Source of the DNA: an uncultured Actinomycetes bacterium
Lineage (GTDB): Bacteria; Actinomycetota; Acidimicrobiia; Acidimicrobiales; SZUA-35
DNA: 55,758 nt
Direction: 5' to 3'
NCBI GenBank assembly: GCA_902826025.1
Contig: CADEDH010000043.1
Span: forward strand, 1-55,758
Part shown: positions 24,020-33,363 of the stretch, one piece after another
Numbering within the stretch: position 1 is the stretch's first letter
How the letters are laid out: each line of letters starts with the position of its first letter
The notes under the pieces: model-generated
Told to the model about the DNA's origin: nothing
Seen by the model: only the letters and a program-made list of their open reading frames with translations
Database searches by the model: none
Translations under genes and position numbers: made by a program

Positions 24020-24035
24020 GTGACCAAATGGTCAC
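24020..24035. promoter_or_regulatory. ArsR operator candidate
   Basis: GTGACCA-AA-TGGTCAC is a perfect inverted repeat with 7-base arms, 14 bases upstream of the preferred ArsR start and upstream of the divergent small gene. Confidence 0.65.
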
Positions 24036-24063
24036 ATGTCAATGGGCACTGAGCGAGCCCGAC

Positions 24064-24324
24064 ATGGTCTCACGGGCCTGGCTCCTGCGGGGGCTGGGCC
24101 ATCCGCCGGGCGTGCTCGTGGCCGTCGGTGGGATGGTGGGAGGCGAGAAGTACCGCATCGCCTTCGTCCGACCCAACGGCGCCGTCGACACCGGCCGCTC
24201 CACATCGGCCAACCTCGGGTACGCCCTGGCCGGGTCCGGCACCGTCATCGAGATCGGGCGCCTGGCGGGCGACGTGGCCGCCGGTCGGGCCGCCGGCAAG
24301 CGGTGGCGCCAGTACCTGTCGTAG
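24064..24324 (+). CDS. Possible small protein, unknown
   Basis: 86 residues from ATG 24064: WLLRGLGHPPGVLVAVGGMV, GGEKYRIAFVRPNGAVDTGR, TVIEIGRLAGDVAAGRAAGK. Composition is protein-like and the frame fits a gap between divergent regulators, but the opposite strand has an equally long frame. There is no clear ribosome binding site. Treat as tentative. Confidence 0.35.
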   Translation: MVSRAWLLRGLGHPPGVLVAVGGMVGGEKYRIAFVRPNGAVDTGRSTSANLGYALAGSGTVIEIGRLAGDVAAGRAAGKRWRQYLS

Positions 24325-24339
24325 GGGCACCAGCTGGGG

Positions 24340-24831
24340 TCAACCGGGCGGCGGCTTCGAGGGCGACTCGGGAGCGCTGAGGGTGGCCGAGATCTTCACC
24401 ATCAGGCGGCGGAGCTGCTGGACCTGGGCCGGCGTGAGCTCGTCGAACACGAGGCGCCGAACCGTTTCCAGATGCCCCGGGGTGGCCGCTGCCAGCTGCC
24501 GGGCCCCCGCCGGCCGGAGGCGCACCCGGGTGGCCCGACCGTCGAGCGGATCGGGGGTGCGGGCCACCCACTTACGCTGCTCCATCCGGGTCACCACTTG
24601 CGACAAGCGGGACAGAGCACCGCTGGTGACGGCGGCCAATTCCGTCATGCGGTACCCGCCGTTCCCGGCCTGCTCCAGCTCGGCCAGCACCACGAACTCG
24701 TAGAACGTCAGGTTCGACTGGCGCTGGAGTTGAGCGTCCAGAGCCGAGGGGAGCATGAGGAGCACCGACACCAGTGGCTTCCATGCGTCCTGCTCGTTGG
24801 CGTCGAGCCAGCGTGTCTCGTCGGCTGACAT
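24340..24831 (-). CDS. MarR-family regulator
   Basis: 163 residues: LDAQLQRQSNLTFYEFVVLA, LEQAGNGGYRMTELAAVTSG, ALSRLSQVVTRMEQRKWVAR and the wing TPDPLDGRATRVRLRPAGAR, the MarR winged helix with its DxRxxxVxLT-like wing. C-terminal dimer helix LTPAQVQQLRRLMVKISATL. It lies 85 bases downstream of the DUF4386 gene on the same strand and may belong to that operon or be autonomous. Confidence 0.9.
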   Translation of the reverse strand: MSADETRWLDANEQDAWKPLVSVLLMLPSALDAQLQRQSNLTFYEFVVLAELEQAGNGGYRMTELAAVTSGALSRLSQVVTRMEQRKWVARTPDPLDGRATRVRLRPAGARQLAAATPGHLETVRRLVFDELTPAQVQQLRRLMVKISATLSAPESPSKPPPG

Positions 24832-24916
24832 GGCTGGATGGTAGCGGTTCCGGCCCGCCCCCCTGACCCCCTGGAAGAGTCCGCTGGCCGCCGGGCGGAC
24901 CCGGCGGCGGGAGCAC

Positions 24917-25699
24917 TCAGCGGCGGCGGAAGCCCTTCACCGCCATGTAGGCGCCAAAGCTGAACTCCCACACGGCGATGGGGAGGGTGAGCAGAGCGGA
25001 GGGCGTGGAGACCTGGTCCCACACGCCGAACAGGGTGGCGACGGTGGAAACCAGCAGCAGCGGCGCCCCGACCAACCCCAGCGTGGGGATCCACCTCGGG
25101 ATCAGGTGGGAGCGGTACATCACCGACCCGATGAGCAGTGCGTTGAGAGAAGCCATCAGGCCGGGGCCGATCAGGAAGGTCCAGTCGTGGAAGGCCAACA
25201 AGGCGTGACCCACGGTGAGCAGGCTGGCGTCGTCGGCGCCGGCGGTGCCGGCCACGTCGAGGCGCAGGGTGTAGACGGACATGATGGCGATCACGCCCAT
25301 GAAGATGACCACCGCCTCCATCACCCGGGTGGTGACGAAGCCGAGGGCGGAGCGCTCACTGTGGCGCCGGGCCACCGGATAGAGAGCGACGGCGGTGATG
25401 ACACCGCCGAGAGCGGTGAGGATCTCGAACAGGGCACCGAGGGGCACGCCGGCACTGCTGCCGGCCCCGAGGATGAAGTCGGGTTTGTCGAGCACGTCGA
25501 CCCAGAGCCCGAACGTCACGGGGATGGAGAACACGAAGGTGGCGAGGTAGGCGACGCCGGCGATGAGGGCCGTGCGCCGCAGCGCCTTCGTCGTCGGTGA
25601 CGGCTGATCGATGGCGTCGCCCACGGTCGGGGTGGTGACATCCGGTCGGGTCGGAGCGGGGTGGGAGGTGGTGTCGGGATGGGTCGTGGTGAATGACAT
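24917..25699 (-). CDS. DUF4386 membrane protein
   Basis: 260 residues with about six hydrophobic segments: TALIAGVAYLATFVFSIPVT, ALFEILTALGGVITAVALYP, VMEAVVIFMGVIAIMSVYTL, FLIGPGLMASLNALLIGSVM, WIPTLGLVGAPLLLVSTVAT and LPIAVWEFSFGAYMAVKGF. The order, with RRTALIAG at the start and WEFSFGAYMAVKGF at the end, is that of DUF4386. The first 40 residues are Thr/Pro-rich and cytoplasmic. It starts one base after the stop of the small protein gene upstream, so the two are cotranscribed. Function unknown; relatives often sit beside LuxR or MarR regulators, as here. Confidence 0.85.
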   Translation of the reverse strand: MSFTTTHPDTTSHPAPTRPDVTTPTVGDAIDQPSPTTKALRRTALIAGVAYLATFVFSIPVTFGLWVDVLDKPDFILGAGSSAGVPLGALFEILTALGGVITAVALYPVARRHSERSALGFVTTRVMEAVVIFMGVIAIMSVYTLRLDVAGTAGADDASLLTVGHALLAFHDWTFLIGPGLMASLNALLIGSVMYRSHLIPRWIPTLGLVGAPLLLVSTVATLFGVWDQVSTPSALLTLPIAVWEFSFGAYMAVKGFRRR

Positions 25700-25700
25700 G

Positions 25701-25916
25701 TCAGTGGTCTTCTTTCTGGGTGAGTGAGATCAGGGGGAGGCCGAGGTCGCGCAGCTTGGAGAGCAGGCCGTGCAGAGCCGCCTGGTCGGGCACCGGGCCG
25801 TGGAGCACGGTGGTGCCGTCGTCCCCAGGGGCGACGGCCAAGCCGTCGAACCAGACCGACCAGCGGGGAGCGAGGCGTCCGGCCACCCGGATCTCGTAGG
25901 TGTGTGATGGGCTCAC
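25701..25916 (-). CDS. Small conserved protein between LAL regulator and DUF4386
   Basis: 71 residues from GTG 25916 (85 if ATG 25958 is used): HTYEIRVAGRLAPRWSVWFD, GLAVAPGDDGTTVLHGPVPD, QAALHGLLSKLRDLGLPLIS. From memory this is a frequent small actinobacterial protein with a beta-rich body and a C-terminal helix, often beside DUF4386 or multidrug genes. It has no Cys and no signal. It probably shares a transcript with the downstream membrane protein. Confidence 0.7.
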   Translation of the reverse strand: MSPSHTYEIRVAGRLAPRWSVWFDGLAVAPGDDGTTVLHGPVPDQAALHGLLSKLRDLGLPLISLTQKEDH

Positions 25917-26012
25917 ACCAGGACCGTACGAACGGACCTGACGAGCGGTCGTCACCACATCTGGTGATCGGTGTGGTGATCTCCGGCGGCTACGGGCGGC
26001 TACGGGCGGCGG

Positions 26013-28541
26013 CTACAGGCCGAGCTCGGCCGACCGCCGGACCGCCTCTCGCCGGTTCCGCACGCCGAGCTTGGTGTAGATCCGCTGGGTGTGGGTGCGG
26101 AGCGTGTTGAGCGACACATGCAGTTCCCGGGCGATCTCGGGGCCGCCCAGGTCGGTCCGCAGGAGGCGGAGCACGTCGAGCTCCCGGATGCTGAGCGGGT
26201 CGACCAGCGGGCCGTCCCCACTCCGGGCGGGCCCAGCCCGGCCCGGCCCGGCTGGCGTCTCGACGGGGCTGCCGGCTCGTCCCCCGGCCTCGGCCGCTGC
26301 CGCCAGGCGGTCGAGGAGGGCTGCGGCGTCGGCCGTCGACCCCTCGGCCAGCAGCAGGTGGGCCAGGGTCACGTGCTCGTACTCCCGCACGTAGCTGAGC
26401 TCGTCGTCGGCGGTGAGCCCGCTGTCCCGGGCCCAGCGGCGGGCGGCGGCCACGTCGCCGGTGGCGAGATGGGCCCGGGCCCGCACGGCGGCGGCCGGCC
26501 GAACCGGGGGCGACAGGTCGGTGTTGTACCGGGCGACGGCCTCGTCGAGCAGGCCCAACCCCTCCGGCCCGTCGCCGTCGGCCAGGTGGAGCCGGGCCGC
26601 CGCCACCCGCCACCGGTAGGGGTGCTGGGGCAGGCCGGCCGTCTCGCCCAGGGCCCGGGCGGCCTCGAGATGGCGGGCGGCGCCGGGCCGGTCGCCCTGG
26701 TCGAGGAGCGACTCGCACAGGGCGGCGTGGAGGTCGGCCGTGCCCCGCACCACGTTGTGGGCTCGGGCCAGATCGAGCCCGGCCTGGAGGGTGGCGACGG
26801 CGTCGCCGACCCGGCCCCGGGCGGTCTGGATGTCGGCCAGGGCCAGGGAGCAGCCCAGCACGTCGCTGATGTGGCCGGCGGCGGTGAGGCTGCCCACGCT
26901 GTCGGCGTAGCGGGCCTCGGCCTCGGCCAGCTCGCCCCCGGTCCATCGGGCCAACCCGACCAGCGCCGAGGCACTGCCCCGGCGCAGGTGGTCGGTTGGT
27001 GGGGCCAGATCCAGCGCCCGTTCGGCGTGGCCGATCGTCGAGGCCAGGTCGCCGGCGATGAGGGCCAGCGCCGCCCGGTACACGGCGACCTGGGCCGGGA
27101 GGTGGGCCAGCTCGGCCTGGTTTTGGACGATGGCGGCGGTGAGGTCGGCGCCGGGCTCGAGCCACGGCTCGATGCCGGCCAGCAGCTGCTCCACACCCGT
27201 GAGCTCGCCGCTGACCATCACCGCACCCACCGCCACGATGGCGAGCACGGGCCGGTCGGCGAACAGCTCGGGCGGGAGGGCGGTGAGCCAGCGGCGAGCC
27301 GTCAGCTCCTGGCGGGACCGGAACAGGGCCGGTGCCGCCAGCTCGATCAGGCGGGCCGCCCGCTCCGTGTCGCTGCCCGCCAGGGCATGGTTGATCGCCT
27401 CCGGGAGCTCGCCCGCGGCTTCGAACCAGGCCGCCGCCCGTTGATGGAGGGTGTCGATCAGCCCGGGCTCCTCGTCGAGCAGGCGGGCCTGGAGCACGTC
27501 GGCGAACAGGTGGTGGTAGCGGTACCAGCGGCGGCGGTCGTCGAGGGGGACGAGGAACAGATTGGCTCGCTCCAGCCGCTCCAGCATGGCCCGGCCGCCG
27601 ACGGTGCCGGTCACGGCGTCGCACAGGGGGCCGGTGAGGCGGGGGAGCACGGCGGTGTTGAGCAGGAAGCGGCGGACGTCGGCGGGCTGGCGCTCCAGCA
27701 CCTCCTCGGCCAGGTAGTCGACGACGAAGCGGTCGTCTCCGGCGAAGCCGGCCACGAAGGCGGCGGGGTCGTCGCGGCCCTCCATCGACAGGGCGGCCAG
27801 CTGGAGGGCGGCGATCCAGCCCTCGGTGCGGGCTTCCAGGGCGGCCACATCGCTTTCGGCCAGGGTCAGCCCCATCACCTCGTTCAGGTAGGCGGCGGCC
27901 TCGGCGGGGGTGAACCGCAGGTCGGCGGCCCGGATCTCCAGCAGCTCGCCGGCGGCCCGCAACCGGGCCAGGGGGAGCGGCGGGTCGGCCCGCCCGGCCA
28001 GCACCAGATGGACGTTCGGTGGCAGGTGGTCGACCAGGAAGGCGACGCCGGCGTGGATCTCGGCCGACTCGATCACGTGATAGTCGTCGAGCACCAGGAT
28101 CGTCTCGGGCCCGGGGTCGGCTGGGCTGGCCGGCGTGGCGAGGGCGGCGAGATCGTTCAGCAGGGAGCGCGCCACGGTCTCCACCGGCTGGCCCGCCTGG
28201 AGCAGTGACCGGGCATCCGCTCCCGCCCCGGCGGCCACCGTACGGAGCGCCGCCACCACACCGGCCCAGAAGGAGGCGGGGTCGTCGTCGGTGGGGTCGA
28301 GCGACAACCAGGCGGTGCGCCAATGGGCCGGGCGGTTGTTGACGAACCAGTCGGCCACCAGCGTCGTCTTGCCGAAGCCGGCGGGGGCCGACACCAGCAC
28401 CAGCGCCGGCAGCTGGCCCGACGCCACCCGGGCCTGAAGCCGCGGCCGGTCCACGACCGACCGCCGGCGGGGGGCATGGAGCTTCGTGGCCAGCACGGTC
28501 GGCTCCGGAACCATCGCCTGGTCGCTCATGCCCGTCGACAC
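26013..28541 (-). CDS. MalT-like LAL family LuxR transcriptional regulator
   Basis: 842 residues. The N terminus has a STAND-type ATPase: LVSAPAGFGKTTLVADWF (Walker A, about 49-66), ETILVLDDYHVIESAEIHAG (Walker B), HLVLAGRADPPLPLARLRA. A helical winged segment and TPR-like repeats fill about 330-770. The C terminus is a GerE-type HTH: LSIRELDVLRLLRTDLGGPE, IARELHVSLNTLRTHTQRIY, TKLGVRNRREAVRR. Such proteins sense a ligand, bind ATP, oligomerise and activate transcription. The GTG start has AAGGAC upstream; ATG 28529 is also possible. Likely targets are the downstream small protein and DUF4386 genes. Confidence 0.92.
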   Translation of the reverse strand: MSTGMSDQAMVPEPTVLATKLHAPRRRSVVDRPRLQARVASGQLPALVLVSAPAGFGKTTLVADWFVNNRPAHWRTAWLSLDPTDDDPASFWAGVVAALRTVAAGAGADARSLLQAGQPVETVARSLLNDLAALATPASPADPGPETILVLDDYHVIESAEIHAGVAFLVDHLPPNVHLVLAGRADPPLPLARLRAAGELLEIRAADLRFTPAEAAAYLNEVMGLTLAESDVAALEARTEGWIAALQLAALSMEGRDDPAAFVAGFAGDDRFVVDYLAEEVLERQPADVRRFLLNTAVLPRLTGPLCDAVTGTVGGRAMLERLERANLFLVPLDDRRRWYRYHHLFADVLQARLLDEEPGLIDTLHQRAAAWFEAAGELPEAINHALAGSDTERAARLIELAAPALFRSRQELTARRWLTALPPELFADRPVLAIVAVGAVMVSGELTGVEQLLAGIEPWLEPGADLTAAIVQNQAELAHLPAQVAVYRAALALIAGDLASTIGHAERALDLAPPTDHLRRGSASALVGLARWTGGELAEAEARYADSVGSLTAAGHISDVLGCSLALADIQTARGRVGDAVATLQAGLDLARAHNVVRGTADLHAALCESLLDQGDRPGAARHLEAARALGETAGLPQHPYRWRVAAARLHLADGDGPEGLGLLDEAVARYNTDLSPPVRPAAAVRARAHLATGDVAAARRWARDSGLTADDELSYVREYEHVTLAHLLLAEGSTADAAALLDRLAAAAEAGGRAGSPVETPAGPGRAGPARSGDGPLVDPLSIRELDVLRLLRTDLGGPEIARELHVSLNTLRTHTQRIYTKLGVRNRREAVRRSAELGL

Positions 28542-28720
28542 CCTCGTCCTTTCCCTCGCCGACGACGCTAGCCGGGCCGGCTTGCCTCGAGCGCCCCAGG
28601 GCGGCCGGTGAGCCCCCGGCCGGTGGAACCAGCGATACCGTCGGGGCCGGGATGACGAGCCGTCAGAGCCTCTCGGCCTCGGGGCGGACGCGGGGGACCG
28701 GGACCGGGAGGTGCAAGTTC

Positions 28721-31700
28721 ATGGTGAAGCTCTGGCGCAGATCGAACGACAAGGAGACGGGCGACTGGTGGGTCGTGCTGGAACGGGCGTTGGGTCGGGA
28801 GCACAAAGACCTCGTCGCCTACCTTCGCACCGGGGTGCTGGCCACCCCGACACGTAACCCTCCCAACGCCGATCCGGCCAAGGTGTTCACCCCAGCAGAG
28901 CTGGCTCGATGGATGGGTATCACCTGGCGCTCCGTGCTCCGGGAGGCGGAGATCGACGGGCTGAAACTCCTGCGCTCGATGACCCCGGCCGAGCGTGACC
29001 GTTTCGGCCTGCTGACCGCCGGGGTGATCACCGGACAACCCCTGGCCTCCGGGTGGTGGGTACAGCAGCTCGCGATGCTGCCGAACGGCTCGCTCCCCTG
29101 GCCGGTCCTACCGCTGGCCCGGATCGAGGAAGCAGGTCAGTGGCTCGGCTACAGCTTCGAGGACCTCGTGCTGACCCTGTTCACCGGCAGCCGATCCGAA
29201 GCCGTCCGGGCCCAGATGGAGGAATGGGTGGCCGGCCATAGCGATCGGGTGGCCGACATCCTTCGCCCCGAGGTACAGGCCCGACCCGAACGGTGGAGCC
29301 GGATCGCCGAGGGCGGCCGTGCCCTGATCATGCAGCTACGGCCCGAGCTGGTGGCCGCCGCCACCTCGGGGGCCAAGACTACGCGGGCTACGACCCGCCC
29401 GGCGTTGGCCCTGATCGAGCTGGCCGACGTCGAGGACGACGTGAAGCGGGTGGCGGTCGAGGGCCCGCCGGCGTCGCGACTGGCCGCCGTCGAGCTCCTG
29501 GCCGAACTGGCCCCGGACGACCAGCGCGACGAGATCCTCGGTTGGATCCAGGAGCACTGCGCCACCGATCGGTCCGAGGCGGTGCGCCAGGCCGTCGACC
29601 GTCTTGTTGCGGCCGACCCGGGCGGGGGCGGGGGACCCGGGGAGATCACCCTGCCCACCGTCGATCCGGCGGCGCCGCTGCCGGCCCGGTTCGGGGCCCG
29701 GCTGGAGCGAGCTCTCCAGGGACCGGACGACTCGCCCGCCGCCCGCTACATGAACCGGGCGCATGAGGTGGTGGCCGAGCTCACCGGGAAGCGGGAGTCT
29801 AGGTACAACGGCCCCATGCCCCAGCTCCTGCGGGCGGTCGATGCCGATCCGGCGATCGCCGACGGCCTGGCACCGATCCACCTGGCCCGGGCCATCCTGT
29901 GGACCTCGTATCGGCGATGGTGGTCGGGGCCGTCGCTGATCCGCCTGCTCCGCGCCACCGGTCATCCCACCCCGCTCGAGCTCCAGGCGGCGGCACCGTT
30001 GGTCGATGTGGAGGCCACGGTGGCGCACGAGGCGGTGACCGAGATCCTCGAACGCACCGACGGGGAGGCGTGGCCGGCGGACGAGGTGGCGGCCTGGGCC
30101 CGCCATCAGCTCCCGGCCCTGGAGCGGTACCTCACGATCCAGACCGACACCTACCGGTTCAGCCGCCTGGGGCTGTTCCGGGCCCTGGCCGCCGTCGAGC
30201 CCCGGCCCGAGTCGTTGACCCGGGCCCTGCTGGCCTGCGGGGTGGCCGGGTTCAAGGCCGACCAGCCCTTGGCCCGGGCCGCCCTCGGGCCCTCGGCCCG
30301 CGATCTCGTGGTCGAAGCGCTGGGCTCGCGCAAGGTGGCGGAGCGGGTGGGGGCGGCCCAGTGGCTGCGCGAGCTGCGAGACCCGACCGCCGAGCCGGCC
30401 CTGCGGGCCGCTCTGGCCCGGGAACAGCTCGACCCGGCCAAGGTGGCCCTGCTCCAGGCGCTCGACGCCGTCGGTGCGTCGCTCGACGAGTACCTGGCTC
30501 CCGGCCGGTTGGCGGCCGATGCCGCCGCCGCCCTGGCCAAGAAGAACGCAGTACCGGCGGCACTCGAGTGGCTCCCGTTCGAGTCCCTCCCCACCGTCCA
30601 CTGGAACGACGGCCCGGTCGTGGAACCCCAGATCTTCCGGTGGTTCGCCGCCTCGGCGGTGAAGGCCAAGTCGACCGAGCCGTCGCCCCTGCTGCAGAGG
30701 TACACGGCCTCCATGCGGCCCGACGAGGTACGGCGATACGGCCAAGCGCTGTTCGAGCTGTGGCTGGGCCACGATCTCCGGCCCCGCCCCCGGGAAGAGG
30801 CCGAAGCGGCGGCCCGCCAGATGGCCACCTGGAAGGTCACGTACGCCAACCAGTACCCCAATGTGGCCGACTACGCCCGCTACCAGGGCCTGACCGTCGA
30901 GCAGGTGATGCAGCTGGATCTGCCGGCGGCGCTGGCCCAGCCGGCCGGCAACGCCCTCGACAGCAAGGGCGTGCTGGGTGTGGTGGCGGCCATGGCCGGC
31001 CCCGAGCTGGCGCCCCGGGTGCTGGCCTTCGTCAGGACGTGGCGGGGTGGGCGGCTGCATCAGGGCAAGGCGATGCTGCAGATGCTGGCCGGCATCGGCG
31101 ACCCGGCGTCGATTCAGGTGGTGTTGACGGTGGCCCAGCGGTTCCGGCCGGCCAGCCTCCAGACCGAGGCCGCCACCCAGGCCCAGCTGCTGGCCGAGCG
31201 CCGGGGCTGGACGGTGGAGGACCTGGCCGACCGGACCGTGCCCCGGGCCGGATTCGATGATGACGGCCGCCAGGTCATCGACTACGGCGGCCGCACGTTC
31301 ACCGCCCATCTGCGCGACGACCTGTCGGTGGAGCTGGTGGCCGACGCCACCAGCAAGGTGATCAAGAGCTTGCCCGCCGCCCGCCAGGACGAGGACGCCG
31401 ACGAGGTGAAGGCCCTCGCCCGCGATCTGGCCGCCGCCCGCAAGGAGCTGAAGGCCACGGCCACACTCCAACCGGGCCGGCTGTTCGAGGCGATGTGCGG
31501 TGGCCGGAGCTGGGCCGCCGACGACTTCGAGCGCTATGTCGTGCGACACCCGGTGATGCGCCGCCTGGCGTCCCGCCTGGTGTGGCTGGCCGTCACCGAG
31601 CCGGCTGACGGGGATGGGCCAACGGAGGGAGCGGTGGTGGCCGGGGCCCAACGCCTGTTCCGCCCGCTGGTGGACGGGACCCTGCTCGACGTCGACGACG

Positions 31701-32230
31701 GGGAGGTGACCCTGGCCGAGGGGGAGCGGGTGCTGGTGGCCCATGCCAGCCACGTGCCCGACGAGGTGGGGGAGCGGTGGCTGGAGCATCTGGCCGACTA
31801 CGAGGTGGCCCCGCTGTTCCCCCAGTTCGGCCGGCCCCGCCCGCCGGCCCTCGACGGCTCCGTCATCGACGCCCTCAGCGGGCACCTGATCGACGCCCGG
31901 ACGTTGCGGGGGGCCACCACCCGGCACAACTGGCTGATGGGTCAGCCCCAGGACGCCGGGATCGTGGGCTGGATCGAGCGGCCGTTCCCCGGCTCCGACC
32001 TGACCGCCGTGCTGGAGATCAACGGTGTCCCGGCCACGATCGACGACACGATCACGGCCTTCGAGCGGCTGTACTACGTCGGCCCGGGCGGCGCCGGGGA
32101 TCGGCTCCGGGCCGTGCCGCTGGCCGACGTACCCCCGATCCTGCTGGCCGAGACGTACAGTCAGGCGCTGGAGATCGCCGCCGCCGGCACCGGCTACGAC
32201 CCCGACTACCGGAAGAAGCTTCCCTGGTGA
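28721..32230 (+). CDS. DUF4132 protein, first gene of a five-gene MoxR/VWA operon
   Basis: 1169 residues from ATG 28721, chosen because GGGAGGTG lies 7 bases upstream. The middle is helical-repeat-like (ELLAELAPDDQRDEILGWIQ, AAQWLRELRDPTAEPALRAA, HEAT-type). The C-terminal third carries the DUF4132 region: GWTVEDLADRTVPRAGFDDD, GRQVIDYGGRTFTAHLRDD, LFEAMCGGRSWAADDFERYV and HPVMRRLASRLVWLAV. Size and context match E. coli YehI (also DUF4132). No membrane segment. The stop overlaps the next start (GTGA). In the operon it is the largest protein and probably the scaffold or effector; its biochemical role is unknown. Confidence 0.88.
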   Translation: MVKLWRRSNDKETGDWWVVLERALGREHKDLVAYLRTGVLATPTRNPPNADPAKVFTPAELARWMGITWRSVLREAEIDGLKLLRSMTPAERDRFGLLTAGVITGQPLASGWWVQQLAMLPNGSLPWPVLPLARIEEAGQWLGYSFEDLVLTLFTGSRSEAVRAQMEEWVAGHSDRVADILRPEVQARPERWSRIAEGGRALIMQLRPELVAAATSGAKTTRATTRPALALIELADVEDDVKRVAVEGPPASRLAAVELLAELAPDDQRDEILGWIQEHCATDRSEAVRQAVDRLVAADPGGGGGPGEITLPTVDPAAPLPARFGARLERALQGPDDSPAARYMNRAHEVVAELTGKRESRYNGPMPQLLRAVDADPAIADGLAPIHLARAILWTSYRRWWSGPSLIRLLRATGHPTPLELQAAAPLVDVEATVAHEAVTEILERTDGEAWPADEVAAWARHQLPALERYLTIQTDTYRFSRLGLFRALAAVEPRPESLTRALLACGVAGFKADQPLARAALGPSARDLVVEALGSRKVAERVGAAQWLRELRDPTAEPALRAALAREQLDPAKVALLQALDAVGASLDEYLAPGRLAADAAAALAKKNAVPAALEWLPFESLPTVHWNDGPVVEPQIFRWFAASAVKAKSTEPSPLLQRYTASMRPDEVRRYGQALFELWLGHDLRPRPREEAEAAARQMATWKVTYANQYPNVADYARYQGLTVEQVMQLDLPAALAQPAGNALDSKGVLGVVAAMAGPELAPRVLAFVRTWRGGRLHQGKAMLQMLAGIGDPASIQVVLTVAQRFRPASLQTEAATQAQLLAERRGWTVEDLADRTVPRAGFDDDGRQVIDYGGRTFTAHLRDDLSVELVADATSKVIKSLPAARQDEDADEVKALARDLAAARKELKATATLQPGRLFEAMCGGRSWAADDFERYVVRHPVMRRLASRLVWLAVTEPADGDGPTEGAVVAGAQRLFRPLVDGTLLDVDDGEVTLAEGERVLVAHASHVPDEVGERWLEHLADYEVAPLFPQFGRPRPPALDGSVIDALSGHLIDARTLRGATTRHNWLMGQPQDAGIVGWIERPFPGSDLTAVLEINGVPATIDDTITAFERLYYVGPGGAGDRLRAVPLADVPPILLAETYSQALEIAAAGTGYDPDYRKKLPW

Positions 32231-33363
32231 CCACGACCGACCCGCCCGCCCCGTCGTCTCCCTCCACGAGCGGCCAGCCGGCCGCCGACGAGGTGCGGCT
32301 GCCGGCCGAGCGGCGCTTCGCCGACGAGCTGGCCCGCCTGCTGGCCGCCGATCGGGAGCCCCGACCCGAGGGCTGGCTCCTGTCGCCCCGCCGGGTCCGG
32401 TCGTTCCTGGTGGGCGACCCGGCCCTGGGTGTGACCCGCAAGTTCTACGGCGACGATCCACTGGTCGACCGGTGCCTGGTCACGTTGATGAGCAACCGCG
32501 GTCTGTTGCTGGTGGGCGAGCCGGGCACGGCCAAGTCGATGCTGTCGGAGCTGCTGGCCGCCGCCATCAGCGGCACATCCACCGCCACGGTGCAGGGCAC
32601 GGCCGGCACCACCGAAGACCAGATGCTGTACGGCTGGAACTATGCCCTGCTCATCGCCGAGGGCCCATCGGAGCGGGCGCTGGTGCCCGGCCCGGTGCTC
32701 ACGGCCATGCGGGCCGGTTCCATCGTTCGGGTGGAGGAGATCACCCGCATGCAGGCCGAGGTCCAGGACGCCCTCATCGCGCTGCTGTCGGACAAACACG
32801 TGAGCATCCCCCAGCTGGGCGACGACGGGTACGTGGGGGCCCGGCGGGGGTTCAACGTGGTGGCCACCGCCAACCTGCGCGACCGCGGGGTGCACGAGAT
32901 GTCGAGTGCCCTCAAGCGCCGCTTCAACTTCGAGACCGTACGCCCCATCCGCGACCCGGCCCTGGAGCGCCAGCTGATCGAGAGCCAGGCCGCCGCCCTG
33001 CTGGCCGAGGCCGGGCTCGACGTGGGCCCGCCCGCCGACGTGGTGGACCTGCTGGTCACCGCGTTCAACGAGCTCCGCTCCGGCACCAGCGCCGAGGGGG
33101 TGGCCATCGACCGGCCCAGCGCCGTGCTGTCGACGGCGGAGGCGGTGGCCGTCACCTACGCCGCCTGCCTCGACGCCGCCTACCTCGGCGACGGGCGCCT
33201 GACCGGGCGGCAGGTCGGCCGTCAGCTCATCGGCACCATCCTCAAGGACAACCCCGACGACGCCGGCCGGCTCCGCAGCTACCTCGACGTGGTGGTCAAG
33301 CGGCGGTCCGGCCCCTGGCGGGACCTGTGGGCTGTGCGGGAGGAGCTGGGGGACACCCGCTGA
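32227..33363 (+). CDS. MoxR-type AAA+ ATPase
   Basis: GTG 32227 gives 378 residues. Walker A GEPGTAKS (97-104), Walker B-like SIVRVEEI (165-172), sensor-1 VVATAN (211-216), arginine region ALKRRFNFETVRPI (228-241). MoxR ATPases remodel proteins together with VWA-domain partners, usually coupling ATP hydrolysis to metal insertion, complex assembly or stress responses. A VWA protein is encoded two genes downstream. Overlaps of 4 bases on its 5' side and tight spacing on its 3' side imply one transcript. It is cytoplasmic. Confidence 0.93.
   Translation: MTTTDPPAPSSPSTSGQPAADEVRLPAERRFADELARLLAADREPRPEGWLLSPRRVRSFLVGDPALGVTRKFYGDDPLVDRCLVTLMSNRGLLLVGEPGTAKSMLSELLAAAISGTSTATVQGTAGTTEDQMLYGWNYALLIAEGPSERALVPGPVLTAMRAGSIVRVEEITRMQAEVQDALIALLSDKHVSIPQLGDDGYVGARRGFNVVATANLRDRGVHEMSSALKRRFNFETVRPIRDPALERQLIESQAAALLAEAGLDVGPPADVVDLLVTAFNELRSGTSAEGVAIDRPSAVLSTAEAVAVTYAACLDAAYLGDGRLTGRQVGRQLIGTILKDNPDDAGRLRSYLDVVVKRRSGPWRDLWAVREELGDTR

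Noticed and set aside
26091..28208. 705-codon frame antisense to the LuxR regulator
   Set aside because: Gly/Gln-rich shadow; the sense strand carries Walker and HTH motifs.
29336..32461. Open frame of over 1,000 codons antisense to the DUF4132 gene
   Set aside because: GC-rich codon bias on the opposite strand leaves long stop-free shadows. Composition is His/Gly/Arg/Gln-rich without motifs, while the sense strand has DUF4132 features and a good start.
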